This document shows positions 25,186 to 34,401 of a DNA stretch of 64,000 nt, piece by piece. The DNA comes from Amycolatopsis sp. NBC_01480. Lineage in GTDB: Bacteria > Actinomycetota > Actinomycetes > Mycobacteriales > Pseudonocardiaceae. Location: positions 4,712,001 to 4,776,000 of the forward strand of contig NZ_CP109442.1 of the NCBI RefSeq assembly GCF_036227205.1. Reading direction: 5' to 3'. Both the position numbers and the translations under genes were made by a program. Within the stretch, counting starts at the first letter, position 1. Each line of letters opens with the position of its first letter. The notes under the pieces are model-generated. The model was not told the DNA's origin. It ran no database searches and was given only the letters and a program-made list of their open reading frames with translations.

Positions 25186-26684
25186 CGTTGCTGTCCGTTC
25201 GGGGAATCGTGAAGACCTTCCCGGGGGTGCGCGCGCTCGACGGGGTCGACTTCGACGTCGAGCCCGGCGAAGTGCATTGCCTGCTGGGCCAGAACGGCGC
25301 GGGCAAGTCGACGCTGATCAAGGTGCTGGCCGGGGCGCACACCCCGGACGAGGGCGAGATCACCTGGCGCGGCGAGCCCGTGACGCTGGCCTCGCCGGTC
25401 GCCGCGCTGAAGATCGGCATCGCCACGATGTACCAGGAACTCGACCTGGTGCCCGGGCTTTCCGTCGCCGACAACATCTTCCTCGGCCGCGAGCGCGCCA
25501 GCTTCGGCTTCACGAAGATCGGCGAATCCCGTGGCCTGGCCGCGAAACTGCTCGCCCGGCTCGGGCATCCCGAGATCACCCCGTCGACCGAGGTGGGCAC
25601 GCTGTCCGCCGCCGGCCAGCAGCTGGTGTCGATGGCCCGGGCGCTGGCCTACGACGCCAAGCTGCTGGTGATGGACGAGCCGACCGCGGCGCTGGCGGGC
25701 GAAGAGGTCGACAACCTGTTCCGCATCGTCGGGGAGCTGACCGCGGAAGGCGTCGCGATCGTCTACATCTCGCACCGGCTCGAGGAGCTGCGGCGGATCG
25801 GGCACCGGGTCACCGTGCTCAAGGACGGCAAGACCGTGGCCACCGACCTCGACGCGCAGCAGACGCCGACGTCCGAACTCGTCCGGCTGATGGCGGGGCA
25901 CAAGGTCGAGACCGTGTTCGGCCTGCGGCACGAAGCCCACATCGACCGCGACACCGAAGTCCTGAAAGTCGAGCACCTGACGATCAGGGGCGAGTTCGAG
26001 GACATCGGCCTCACCGTCCACGCGGGTGAGGTGGTCGGCATCGCCGGACTGGTCGGCTCCGGCCGCAGCGAGCTGCTCGAGACGATCTTCGGCGCGCGCA
26101 AGCCGGACTCGGGATCCGTGACCGTGGACGGGAAAACGGTCCGGCCGGGCAGTGTCTCCGCCGCCGTCAAGGCCGGGATCGGCCTGGCCCCGGAGGAACG
26201 CAAGAGCCAGGGCCTGCTGCTGGACCTGCCCGTCGTCTACAACGTCACTCTGGCCAGCCTCAGCCGGTACGCGAAGCTCGGGTTCACCGACCGGTCGCGG
26301 GAACTCGACGACGCCGGGGAAAGCCTGCGGCGCCTGGACCTGCGGCCCGCCGACCCGAAGCGGATCATCCGCACGCTCTCGGGCGGCAACCAGCAGAAGG
26401 CGGTGCTCGCGCGCTGGCTGGTCCGCGGCTGCCGGGTGCTGCTGCTGGACGAGCCGACCCGCGGGGTCGACGTCGGCGCGCGCGCCGAGCTGTACCGGCT
26501 GATCAGCGAGCTGGCCGCGACGGGCGTGGCGATCGTGCTGGTCTCCAGCGAGATCCCCGAGGTACTCGGACTGTCCGACCGGGTGCTGGTGCTGCGTGAA
26601 GGACGTGTCCTGGCGACGAGGCCGTCCGCGGAGTTGACCGAGGCGGACGTGCTCGACGTGATTCTCGAGGGGAGTGCGGCATGA
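25182..26684 (+). CDS. Sugar ABC transporter ATP-binding protein (RbsA/XylG-like, two NBDs)
   Basis: 500 aa starting in ATGA with the ROK gene. NBD1 has Walker A GQNGAGKST (36-44), signature LSAAGQQL (about 141) and Walker B LLVMDEPTAAL. NBD2 has a degenerate Walker A, GLVGSGRSE, and a canonical LSGGNQQK (about 400) and LLLDEPTRGVD. This is the CUT2 pattern, for import of ribose, xylose, galactose or inositol. It powers the permease encoded in the next overlapping gene. EERKSQGLLLDLPV is typical of the CUT2 group. Confidence 0.95.
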   Translation: MTLLSVRGIVKTFPGVRALDGVDFDVEPGEVHCLLGQNGAGKSTLIKVLAGAHTPDEGEITWRGEPVTLASPVAALKIGIATMYQELDLVPGLSVADNIFLGRERASFGFTKIGESRGLAAKLLARLGHPEITPSTEVGTLSAAGQQLVSMARALAYDAKLLVMDEPTAALAGEEVDNLFRIVGELTAEGVAIVYISHRLEELRRIGHRVTVLKDGKTVATDLDAQQTPTSELVRLMAGHKVETVFGLRHEAHIDRDTEVLKVEHLTIRGEFEDIGLTVHAGEVVGIAGLVGSGRSELLETIFGARKPDSGSVTVDGKTVRPGSVSAAVKAGIGLAPEERKSQGLLLDLPVVYNVTLASLSRYAKLGFTDRSRELDDAGESLRRLDLRPADPKRIIRTLSGGNQQKAVLARWLVRGCRVLLLDEPTRGVDVGARAELYRLISELAATGVAIVLVSSEIPEVLGLSDRVLVLREGRVLATRPSAELTEADVLDVILEGSAA

Positions 26685-27691
26685 CGGATCAAGCCGAGTC
26701 GGTCCGGGTCACCGACCCGGGGAAGCCCTTGTCCCCCCAGCGGAAACGGTTCGCCTGGCGAGCCGATCCCCGGCTGCTCGGGCTGACCGGGGTGCTGGTG
26801 GTGCTGTGCCTGGTCGGCCAGCTGACCCGGCCGGACCAGTTCTTCACCGACGGCAACATCTCGACGATCCTGCGCCTGGCCGCGGCGATCGGCGTGGTCA
26901 GCGTCGGCATGACGTTCGTGATCATCAGCGGCGGGATCGACCTGTCCGTCGGGTCCATCGTCGCGCTCTCCAGCGTCTGGCTGACCACCTTGGCCACCCA
27001 GTCCTACGGGCCGGGCGTGATGGTCCTCTGCGGGGTGCTGGTCGGGCTCGGCTGCGGGCTGGTCAACGGGATTCTGGTGTCCTACGGGAAGATCGTGCCG
27101 TTCATCGCGACGCTGGCGATGTACGTGGCGGCCCGCGGGCTCGCCGAGCGCATCAGCGGACGCCGGACGCAGGTGGTCGCGGACGCCGGCTTCCTCGACT
27201 TCTTCCGCGGCAGCCTGCTCGGCATCCCGGTGCTGATCTGGATGTTCGCGCTGGTGTTCGCCGTCGGCTGGGTGGTGCTGAACCGCACCACCTTCGGCCG
27301 CCGCACGTACGCGGTCGGCGGCAACGCGGAGGCCTCGCGGCTGGCCGGCATCAACGTCAAACGGCACACCGCGCTCGTGTATGGCGTCGCCGGGCTGTGC
27401 TGCGGAATTGCCGCGCTGATGGTCGTCGCGCGCACCACCGCGGGCGCCTCCACCAACGGCATGCTCTACGAACTCGACGCCATCGCCGCGGTGGTCATCG
27501 GCGGCACGCTGCTGACCGGCGGCCGCGGCTCGCTCATCGGCACCCTGATCGGCGTGCTGATCTTCACCGTGCTGTCGAACATCTTCACCCTCAACAACCT
27601 GGACACCGACATCCAGAACATCGCCAAGGGCGTGATCATCGTCCTGGCCGCGCTGCTGCAGTTCCGTTCTCGTAAGACACCGCACCCGTAA
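26681..27691 (+). CDS. Sugar ABC transporter permease (RbsC-like, CUT2)
   Basis: 336 aa, ATGA overlap with the ATPase gene. About ten membrane helices (for example LLGLTGVLVVLCLVGQL, GVVSVGMTFVIISGGIDLSV). The family signature is seen in ISGGIDLSVGS and YAVGGNAEASRLAGINVKR, the ATPase coupling loop. A single permease gene implies a homodimer. It works with the upstream ATPase and the lipoprotein encoded 40 bp downstream. Confidence 0.95.
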   Translation: MTDQAESVRVTDPGKPLSPQRKRFAWRADPRLLGLTGVLVVLCLVGQLTRPDQFFTDGNISTILRLAAAIGVVSVGMTFVIISGGIDLSVGSIVALSSVWLTTLATQSYGPGVMVLCGVLVGLGCGLVNGILVSYGKIVPFIATLAMYVAARGLAERISGRRTQVVADAGFLDFFRGSLLGIPVLIWMFALVFAVGWVVLNRTTFGRRTYAVGGNAEASRLAGINVKRHTALVYGVAGLCCGIAALMVVARTTAGASTNGMLYELDAIAAVVIGGTLLTGGRGSLIGTLIGVLIFTVLSNIFTLNNLDTDIQNIAKGVIIVLAALLQFRSRKTPHP

Positions 27692-27731
27692 ACACCGACG
27701 AGCCCGTAGTCACCGTGGATGGAGAGCCGTC

Positions 27732-28787
27732 ATGACCGAACAATCCTTGCACCGCCGCAGATTCCTGCTCGGTGGTGCGGCCGTCGGGGCCGGTGCGCTG
27801 CTCACCGCCTGCACCTCGAACCAGGCCCCGGCGCAGGAGAACGCGGGCGCCAACGTCGCGAACGCCGGTGACAACAGCAAGCCGGGCACCCCGGTCACCA
27901 TCGGGTTCTCGGCGCCTGCCGCCGACCACGGCTGGATGGCGGCGATGACCAAGAACGCCCGCGCGCAGGCCGGGAAGTTCAGCGAGGTCACGCTCAACGC
28001 GACCGAGGGCACCAACGACGTCAACCAGCAGATCTCCCAGGTGGAGACGCTGATCAACGCCAAGGTGAACGTGCTGGTGATCCTGCCGTTCGACGGCAAG
28101 GCACTCACCGCCGCCGGGCAGCAGGCGATGGACGCCGGCATCCCGGTGATCAACCTGGACCGCGTGTTCGACACCCCGCTGGCGTACCGCACCTGGATCG
28201 GCGGCGACAACTACCGGATGGGCGTCAACGCCGGGAGTTACGTCGCGCAGCAGATGAAGGCGAAGAACCTCACGAACCCGATCATCGGCGAGGTCGCGGG
28301 CATCGACTCGCTGCCGCTGACCCAGGACCGCAGCCGCGGCTTCCGGGATGCCTTGGCCCGTCAGGGTTTCAAGGTCGGCCCGCGGGTCTCCGCGCAGTTC
28401 ACGCCGGAGTCCGGCGAGCAGCAGACCTCGAACCTGCTGCAGTCGGCGCCCAAGCTGGACGCGCTGTGGAACCACGACGACGACCAAGGTGTCGGCGTGG
28501 TCGCGGCGCTCAGCAACGCCAACCGCAGCGAGTTCGTGATGGTCGGCGGCGCCGGCTCGAAAAACGCGATGAACCTGATCAAGGCCGACTCCGGGCCGCT
28601 GAAGGCGACGGTGCTCTACAGCCCGTCGATGGCCTCGTCGGCGATCGTGCTGGCGCGGCTGCTCGGCCAGAACAAGGGCGTGGGCGACTTCGCCGAGCAC
28701 GAGATCCCGTCCGAGATCACCACGTACTCCGCGGTGGTCACCAAGGAGAACGTCGACCAGTACCTGGACGTCGGCTTCGACTCCTGA
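27732..28787 (+). CDS. Sugar-binding lipoprotein of the CUT2 importer
   Basis: 351 aa with N-terminal RRRFLLGG, a hydrophobic stretch and lipobox LLTAC (Cys near 27). The twin arginines allow Tat export before lipidation. The mature part is a periplasmic-binding-protein type 1 fold (PVTIGFSAPAADHGWMAAMT...INLDRVFDTP), as in RbsB/galactofuranose/inositol-binding proteins. TaT-type or Sec export cannot be told apart. It completes the importer; the ligand is not deducible, though a cyclitol or keto-sugar is plausible from the neighbours. Confidence 0.93.
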   Translation: MTEQSLHRRRFLLGGAAVGAGALLTACTSNQAPAQENAGANVANAGDNSKPGTPVTIGFSAPAADHGWMAAMTKNARAQAGKFSEVTLNATEGTNDVNQQISQVETLINAKVNVLVILPFDGKALTAAGQQAMDAGIPVINLDRVFDTPLAYRTWIGGDNYRMGVNAGSYVAQQMKAKNLTNPIIGEVAGIDSLPLTQDRSRGFRDALARQGFKVGPRVSAQFTPESGEQQTSNLLQSAPKLDALWNHDDDQGVGVVAALSNANRSEFVMVGGAGSKNAMNLIKADSGPLKATVLYSPSMASSAIVLARLLGQNKGVGDFAEHEIPSEITTYSAVVTKENVDQYLDVGFDS

Positions 28788-28827
28788 CGCGGTTACCCGG
28801 CAAACGCCAGCGGATTCGAGGAGGGGC

Positions 28828-29979
28828 ATGAGCACGGCCAGGGAAACGATCGGGATCGGCATGGTGGGCCACGCGTTCATGGGTGCGGTGCATTCGCACG
28901 CCTGGCGCAACGTCCACCGGTTCTTCGAGACGCCGCTGATCCCGAGACTCGCCGTGCTCGGCGGTCGCGACGAAGGCCGGGCGAAGGCCGCCGCGGAGCG
29001 GTTCGGCTGGGCGGACGTCGAGACGGACTGGCGGGCGCTGATCACCCGCGACGACGTCGACCTGGTCGACATCTGCACCCCGGGCGACAGCCACGCCGAG
29101 ATCGCGATCGCCGCGCTCGAAGCGGGAAAACACGTGCTCTGCGAAAAGCCGTTGGCCAACACCCTGGCCGAGGCCGAGGCGATGGCCGCGGCGGCGGCGA
29201 AGGCCAGCGAACACGGCGTCCGCTCGATGGTCGCCTTCAACTACCGCCGGGTGCCTGCGCTCGCGCACGCCCGTCACCTGGTCGAGAGCGGGGCGCTCGG
29301 CGAGATCCGGCACGTGCGGTCGGTGTACCTGCAGGACTGGCTGTCCGACCCACAGTCGCCGATGACTTGGCGGCTGCGCAAGGAAAAGGCCGGTTCGGGG
29401 GCGCTGGGCGACCTCGGCGCGCACATCGTCGACGCCGCCCAGTTCGTCACCGGCGAGCGGATCACCGGGGTTTCCGCGCTGACGAACACTTTTGTGCCGG
29501 AGCGGCCGGACGGCGACGGCGGCCGGGGGCAGGTCACGGTCGACGACACCGCGCTGTTCCTCGGCCGGCTTTCCGGCGGGGCGGTGGCGAACTTCGAGGT
29601 GACCCGGTACGCGCTGGGCCGCAAGAACGCGATGCGGCTGGAAGTCAACGGGTCGAAGGCGAGCCTCGCGTTCGACTTCGAATCGATGAACGAGCTGTCC
29701 TGGTACGACGGCACCGGGCGTTCGACCGAGGCCGGGTTCCGCCGGATCCTGGTCACCGAGCCGGAGCACCCGTACGTCGGGGTGTGGTGGCCGCCGGGGC
29801 ACCTGCTCGGGTACGAGCACACGTTCACCAACGAGGTCGCCGACCTGCTCACCGCGATCGGCGAAGGCACCGACCCGGCGCCGTCGTTCGAGGACGGGCT
29901 GGGGGTCCAGCGGGTGCTCGACGCGGTCGAGCGGAGCGCGGCCGAAGAGGCGCGCTGGACCGCCGTTAACAGCTCGTGA
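28828..29979 (+). CDS. Gfo/Idh/MocA-family dehydrogenase 1
   Basis: 383 aa. The N-terminal Rossmann domain (IGIGMVGHAFMGAVHSHAW) has a modified GxGxxG in which one Gly is His. The nicotinamide-side motif is CEKPLANT (E106-K107-P108), and the catalytic lysine is K107. The C-terminal beta-sheet domain has LGDLGAHIVDAAQFVTGE (His in the usual place). The family oxidises sugars or inositols with NAD(P); members of 3-keto pathways (ThuB/DgpA-like) form 3-keto glycosides. It follows the importer and precedes the Ebo genes. Its stop codon lies inside the palindromic repeat at 29973-30018. Confidence 0.92.
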   Translation: MSTARETIGIGMVGHAFMGAVHSHAWRNVHRFFETPLIPRLAVLGGRDEGRAKAAAERFGWADVETDWRALITRDDVDLVDICTPGDSHAEIAIAALEAGKHVLCEKPLANTLAEAEAMAAAAAKASEHGVRSMVAFNYRRVPALAHARHLVESGALGEIRHVRSVYLQDWLSDPQSPMTWRLRKEKAGSGALGDLGAHIVDAAQFVTGERITGVSALTNTFVPERPDGDGGRGQVTVDDTALFLGRLSGGAVANFEVTRYALGRKNAMRLEVNGSKASLAFDFESMNELSWYDGTGRSTEAGFRRILVTEPEHPYVGVWWPPGHLLGYEHTFTNEVADLLTAIGEGTDPAPSFEDGLGVQRVLDAVERSAAEEARWTAVNSS

Positions 29980-30018
29980 GTGTTTATGACGGTTAGAACC
30001 GTCATAAACACTCACGAG
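29973..30018. repeat. 46-bp perfect palindrome, copy 1
   Basis: 22-bp arms around a 2-nt AG centre. Outer arm CTCGTGAGTGTT, variable triplet TAT, inner GACGGTT, with an exactly matching other arm. It includes the stop codon of the Gfo/Idh/MocA gene. See copies at 47308, 53935 and 56665. Confidence 0.95.
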
Positions 30019-30048
30019 ACCGACGTGGCGCAGGGAAAGGTGGAGGTT

Positions 30049-31206
30049 ATGCCTGCTCAGGAGCGCACCGGCCTTTGGCTGGTAGGAGCGAGGGGCTCGG
30101 TCGCCACGACCGCGACGGCCGGGCTGCTGGCCCTGCGCGCGGGAGTGGCCGGGCCGACCGGCTGTGTCACCGAGCTGCCCGCGTTCGCCGGTGTGCCGTT
30201 GCCCGGCTGGGACGACCTGGTCCTCGGCGGTCACGACATCGTCGCCACCCCGCTGGAGAAGCGTGCCGAGCAGCTGGCCGGCGCCGGGGTGCTCGGCCAC
30301 GCGGTGTTCGCGGCGGTCCGGGCCGGGCTGGCCGAGGTGGACGCCGAGATCCGCGACGGTTATCACCCGGCGACGCACACGGGCGCGCAGGCCGACGCGG
30401 CGGAACGGCTTTCCGCGGACATCCGGGACTTCGCCGTCCGGCACGACCTCGCCCGGGTCGTGGTGATCGACATTTCCTCCACCGAGGCCCCGTGCCCCCA
30501 CCTGCCCGAGCACGACGACCTCGACGCGCTTGAGCAGGCACTGGCGGACCCGGCTCGCGCCGTCCTTCCGCCCAGCTCACTTTCGGCGTACGCGGCGCTG
30601 AAAGCGGGCAGCCCGTACGTCGGGTTCACGCCGTCCGCCGGGATCACCCTGCCTGCGTTGCAACAACTCGCCGAGCGAGAGGGACTTCCGTACGCGGGTT
30701 GTGACGGCAAGACCGGCGAAACCTTGCTCCGCACCGTGCTCGCGCCGATGTTCTCGGCCCGGGCGCTGAAGGTCCGCTCGTGGTCGGGCACCAACCTGCT
30801 GGGCGGCGGCGACGGCGAGACGCTGGCCGACCCGGTGACCGTCGGCAGCAAGCTCGAATCCAAGGCCCGCGGGCTGGCGGCGCTGCTCGGCGACGAGGTC
30901 ACCGCGCCGCTGCACATCGACAACGTGCCCGACCTCGGCGAGGTCAAAACGGCTTGGGACCACGTGTCCTTCGAGGGTTTCCTCGGCGCGCGGATGAGCC
31001 TGCAGTTCACCTGGACCGGTTACGACTCGGCCCTCGCGGCCCCGTTGATCCTCGACCTCGCCCGGCTGGTGGGCGCGGCGCACGCGGCCGGACAGACCGG
31101 GGTGCTGACCGAACTCGGGTTCTTCTTCAAGGACCCGCTGGGCAGCGACGAGCACCGGTTCGCCGAGCAGACCCGTCGGCTGACGGACTGGGCGGCGACC
31201 CTGTGA
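30049..31206 (+). CDS. Inositol-3-phosphate synthase-like cyclase of the Ebo cluster
   Basis: 385 aa from ATG 30049 (AAAGGTGG upstream); the open frame continues back into the palindrome but is an artefact there. The family is recognised from LVGARGSVATTATAGLLAL (NAD site), DGKTGETLLRTVLAPMF (matching DFKSGQTK of inositol phosphate synthases), LLGGGDGETLADP and a C-terminal HVSFEGFLGARM. The family cyclises glucose-6-phosphate to inositol-1-phosphate with internal NAD redox. In described ebo clusters this slot (EboD) is a sugar-phosphate cyclase of the dehydroquinate synthase type, so the substitution here suggests an inositol-type product. Its stop overlaps eboC in GTGA. Confidence 0.85.
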   Translation: MPAQERTGLWLVGARGSVATTATAGLLALRAGVAGPTGCVTELPAFAGVPLPGWDDLVLGGHDIVATPLEKRAEQLAGAGVLGHAVFAAVRAGLAEVDAEIRDGYHPATHTGAQADAAERLSADIRDFAVRHDLARVVVIDISSTEAPCPHLPEHDDLDALEQALADPARAVLPPSSLSAYAALKAGSPYVGFTPSAGITLPALQQLAEREGLPYAGCDGKTGETLLRTVLAPMFSARALKVRSWSGTNLLGGGDGETLADPVTVGSKLESKARGLAALLGDEVTAPLHIDNVPDLGEVKTAWDHVSFEGFLGARMSLQFTWTGYDSALAAPLILDLARLVGAAHAAGQTGVLTELGFFFKDPLGSDEHRFAEQTRRLTDWAATL

Positions 31207-32096
31207 AGATTCTTGAGGTCCCCGCGCCGGTCGCAGCGGTGAAAAGCCCTGCGCTCAAGGATTACGTGCAGCTGGTCCGCGCGCCGGCCGCGCTGACCGT
31301 GCTCGGTGACACCGTCGCCGGCTCCGCTGCCGCCGGATTACGCCTGAGTGGACGGCGGTTGCTGCTGCCGTTTTCGTCGGTCGCCTTCTACTGGGCCGGG
31401 ATGGCGCTCAACGACTGGGCGGACCGGAAACTCGACGCCGTGGAACGGCCCGAGCGGCCGATCCCGTCCGGCCGGGTGAGCGCCGGCGCGGCCCTCGGCA
31501 CCGGGGCCGCGCTGACCGCGGCCGGGCTGGGGCTGGCCGCGCTCGGCGGTGGGCGGATGGCCGTGGCGGTCCCGCTCGCGGCGTCGGTGTGGGCGTACGA
31601 CACCGTGTTCAAGCCGACCCCGGCCGGCCCGCTCGCGATGGCGGTCTGCCGCACGCTCGACGTTCTGCTCGGCGCGGGCGGGGAAACCCGGCGGGCGGTG
31701 ACGGCCGCGGCGGCGGTCGGCGTGCACACGCTCGGCGTCACCGCGTTGTCCACCGGCGAGGTGCACGGCGCGAACCCGAACACCGCCCGTGCCGCGCTCG
31801 CCACCACCGGTGTGGCGACAACGTTGGCAGTCTCGGGCCCGGCGTGCACCCGGTGGAACCGGCTGCTGTCGGTGGCCGCGGGCTCGGGTTACGCGGGCTT
31901 CGTCGGCCGGGCGCAGGCGGACGCCATCCGCGACCCCTCGGCCAAGATGGTCCGCCACGCCACCAAAACCGGCATCCACGGCATGGTCCCGTTGCAGGCC
32001 TCGCTCGCGGCCAAGCGGTCGGTGTTCGGCGCGGCGCTGGTCGCGGCCGCGCTGCCGATCGCGCGCCGGCTGTCGCGGAAGGTGAGCCCGACATGA
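31203..32096 (+). CDS. eboC: EboC-like UbiA-family prenyltransferase
   Basis: 297 aa, GTG start in a GTGA overlap. A polytopic membrane protein with the prenyl-diphosphate motif NDWADRKLDAVERPERPIPSGR (first Asp-rich motif, residues about 76-88), matching UbiA and very close to EboC. The C-terminal HGMVPLQASLAAKRS is the SCO6045-like segment. It should transfer a prenyl group to a polar acceptor at the membrane, here perhaps the cyclitol made by the previous gene. EboC is a described member of the ebo gene set; its acceptor is unknown in general. Confidence 0.87.
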   Translation: MKILEVPAPVAAVKSPALKDYVQLVRAPAALTVLGDTVAGSAAAGLRLSGRRLLLPFSSVAFYWAGMALNDWADRKLDAVERPERPIPSGRVSAGAALGTGAALTAAGLGLAALGGGRMAVAVPLAASVWAYDTVFKPTPAGPLAMAVCRTLDVLLGAGGETRRAVTAAAAVGVHTLGVTALSTGEVHGANPNTARAALATTGVATTLAVSGPACTRWNRLLSVAAGSGYAGFVGRAQADAIRDPSAKMVRHATKTGIHGMVPLQASLAAKRSVFGAALVAAALPIARRLSRKVSPT

Positions 32097-33535
32097 CCTT
32101 CCACCTTGGTTACGGCACCAACGGGTTTTCGAACCACCGGCTCGACGACGCGCTCGCGGTGATCGCCGACCTCGGTTACACCGGCGTGGCGCTGACCCTG
32201 GACCACGATCACCTCGACCCGTTCGCCGACGATCTGGCCCAGCGCGTCGACCACGTCGCCGCCCGGCTTTCCGCGCTCGGCCTGAACCGCGTGGTGATCG
32301 AAACCGGCGCGCGCTACCTGCTCGACCCGTGGCACAAGCACTCGCCGACGCTGCTTTCGCACGAGCCCGAGCCGCGGATCGACTTCCTGGCCCGTGCCCT
32401 GCGGATCGCGGCGGACCTCGGCGCGGACTGCGTCTCGTTCTGGTCCGGGGTGTCCACAGTGGACGTCGATGTGGCCTGGGTGCGGCTGCGGGCCGGGCTG
32501 GCCGCGGTGCTGGAACACGCGGAACGGCTGAACGTCCGGCTGGCCATGGAGCCCGAGCCCGGGCACCTGGTGCAGCACCTGAGCCAGGTGCTGGACCTGC
32601 GCCAGGAACTCGGCGAGCCGGAGCTGTTCGGCGTCACGCTCGACGTCGGGCATTGCGTTGCCGTGGAACCTGCTGACGCGGCCGAGTGCATCCGCCTCGC
32701 CGGGCCGTTGCTGTGGAACGTGCAGCTCGACGACATGGTCCCGAACGTCCACGAGCACCTGGAGTTCGGCGAGGGACAGCTGGACCTGCCCGCGACGCTC
32801 GCCGCACTGGACGAGATCGGCTACACCGGGCTGGCCGCGGTCGAGCTGCCCCGCCACAGCCATGCCGCGCCGGACGTCGCGCGGCGGGCGATCGAGGCGC
32901 TGCGGGCGGCGCGGCCGGAGGAAACCCCGCCGGACACGTGGCTGGGCCGGGCCGAACGCCGGATCCGGGAGGAGCCGTCGGTGATCGGCTCGCTGTTCCC
33001 GGCCGTCGGCCGCGAGGTCGGCCGCGCGCCGCTGGAGCCTGATACCGATCCGCAGGGGCTGGTCGGCGGCACCGTCGACGATCAGGCCCGGGCCCGGCTG
33101 ATCACCGTGCTCGCGCGGCAGCTTTCGGCCGACGAACTGGCGGCTGAGCTGGGGGAGCTGTACCGGTACGGCGACGACGCCGAGCGGCGTGGCGTCCTGC
33201 GCGGGCTGAACCAGCTCGTCGAGGACGGGGTGATCGAGGGCAAGATCAGCGCGGCCGGAGCCCGGATCGTCGCGGAAGCCCTGCGCGCCAACGACACCCG
33301 GCTGGTCGCCGCCGCCATGGGCGCCTTCGCGGCGCGTCACCTGGAGCCGCACGCGTGGCGGCACGGGGTGCTGAAGTGCGTCTTCGTGGGCGTCCCGCTC
33401 GCCGCCGTCGCGAGTCTCGAAGCCCGCGCGGACGACGAGCTGCGAAGGATGCTCGCCGACTTCGCCGACGAACGCCAGGCGGCCGGCCGTGACGTGCCCG
33501 CCGACGCCGTGAAGCTGCTTGAGGAAGGTCGTTAG
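32093..33535 (+). CDS. eboA: Sugar isomerase-like TIM barrel fused to an EboA domain
   Basis: 480 aa, ATGA overlap. Residues 1-275 form a xylose isomerase-like (AP endonuclease 2) barrel: HLGYGTNGFSNHRLDDALAV, VRLAMEPEPGHLVQ with metal Glu, TLDVGHCVAVE with Asp/His, and LEFGEGQLD. From about 340 the EboA domain follows (RYGDDAERRGVLRGL, LRANDTRLVAAAMGAFAARH, WRHGVLKCVFVGVPLAAV). EboA is usually a separate protein of unknown biochemistry. The fusion suggests that both act on the same metabolite or complex. The next gene starts 2 bp after the stop. Confidence 0.85.
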   Translation: MTFHLGYGTNGFSNHRLDDALAVIADLGYTGVALTLDHDHLDPFADDLAQRVDHVAARLSALGLNRVVIETGARYLLDPWHKHSPTLLSHEPEPRIDFLARALRIAADLGADCVSFWSGVSTVDVDVAWVRLRAGLAAVLEHAERLNVRLAMEPEPGHLVQHLSQVLDLRQELGEPELFGVTLDVGHCVAVEPADAAECIRLAGPLLWNVQLDDMVPNVHEHLEFGEGQLDLPATLAALDEIGYTGLAAVELPRHSHAAPDVARRAIEALRAARPEETPPDTWLGRAERRIREEPSVIGSLFPAVGREVGRAPLEPDTDPQGLVGGTVDDQARARLITVLARQLSADELAAELGELYRYGDDAERRGVLRGLNQLVEDGVIEGKISAAGARIVAEALRANDTRLVAAAMGAFAARHLEPHAWRHGVLKCVFVGVPLAAVASLEARADDELRRMLADFADERQAAGRDVPADAVKLLEEGR

Positions 33536-33537
33536 CC

Positions 33538-34401
33538 GTGCGCATCTTCGATCCCCACATCCACATGACCTCCCGGACCACCAACGACTACGAGGCGATG
33601 TACGCGGCCGGCGTCCGGGCGCTCGTCGAACCGGCGTTCTGGCTCGGCCAGCCGCGCACCAGCGTCGGCTCCTTCACCGACTACTTCGACGCGCTGATCG
33701 GCTGGGAGCGGTTCCGCGCCGCCCAGTTCGGCATCCGGCACCACTGCACGATCGCGCTGAACCCCAAGGAGGCCAACGATCCCCGCTGCGTCGAGGTGCT
33801 CGACGTGCTGCCGCGCTACCTGGCCAAGGACGGGGTGGTCGCGGTCGGCGAGGTCGGCTACGACTCGATGACCAAGGAAGAGGACGAAGTCTTCGCGCGG
33901 CAGCTGGGGCTCGCCGTCGAGCACGAACTCCCGGTCCTGGTGCACACCCCGCACCGCGACAAGCTGGAAGGGACCAAGCGCACGCTCGACGTGGTCGCCG
34001 AATCCGGGCTCGCGCCGGAGCGGGTGGTGGTCGATCACCTCAACGAGGTCACGGTCGAGCTGGTCAAGGACTCCGGCGCCTGGATGGGGTTCTCCATCTA
34101 CCCTGACACCAAAATGGACGAGCACCGGATGGTCGAGATCCTGCGCCGGTACGGGCTGGAGAAGATGATCGTCAACTCGGCCGCCGACTGGGGCCGTTCG
34201 GATCCGCTGAAGACCGCGAAAACCGGGCAGGCCATGCTGCTGGCCGGTTTCACCGAGGCGCAGGTGGACCAGGTGCTGTGGGAGAACCCGGTCGCCTTCT
34301 ACGGCCAAAGCGGGCGGCTCACACTGGACCCGCTGCCCGGGTTCACCGGCGAGGCGAGCGAGTTCGCGGGCAACTCGGTGCTGCGAGGTGCGCGCAAATG
34401 A
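33538..34401 (+). CDS. eboB: EboB, TatD-family metal hydrolase
   Basis: 287 aa, GTG 33538, 2 bp after the EboA fusion. Amidohydrolase-like barrel: metal HxH at residues 7-9 (FDPHIHM), Glu in VAVGEVGYDS, His in VLVHTPHRDK and VVDHLNEV, and Asp in NSAADWGRSDP. TatD-like proteins hydrolyse phosphoesters or esters; in ebo clusters the substrate is not known. No signal peptide. It overlaps eboE in ATGA, so tight co-translation with it is likely. Confidence 0.88.
   Translation: MRIFDPHIHMTSRTTNDYEAMYAAGVRALVEPAFWLGQPRTSVGSFTDYFDALIGWERFRAAQFGIRHHCTIALNPKEANDPRCVEVLDVLPRYLAKDGVVAVGEVGYDSMTKEEDEVFARQLGLAVEHELPVLVHTPHRDKLEGTKRTLDVVAESGLAPERVVVDHLNEVTVELVKDSGAWMGFSIYPDTKMDEHRMVEILRRYGLEKMIVNSAADWGRSDPLKTAKTGQAMLLAGFTEAQVDQVLWENPVAFYGQSGRLTLDPLPGFTGEASEFAGNSVLRGARK

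Noticed and set aside
29973..30018. 46-bp palindromes as simple rho-independent terminators
   Set aside because: No T run follows them, two lie inside a co-directional locus and the arms covary; a broader repeat-family role fits better, though termination is not excluded.
29980..30048. Upstream extension of the inositol-phosphate-synthase-like protein (TVINTHE-like residues)
   Set aside because: These residues are translated from the 46-bp palindrome and recur as in-frame text at other copies; ATG 30049 with a ribosome site is the better start.
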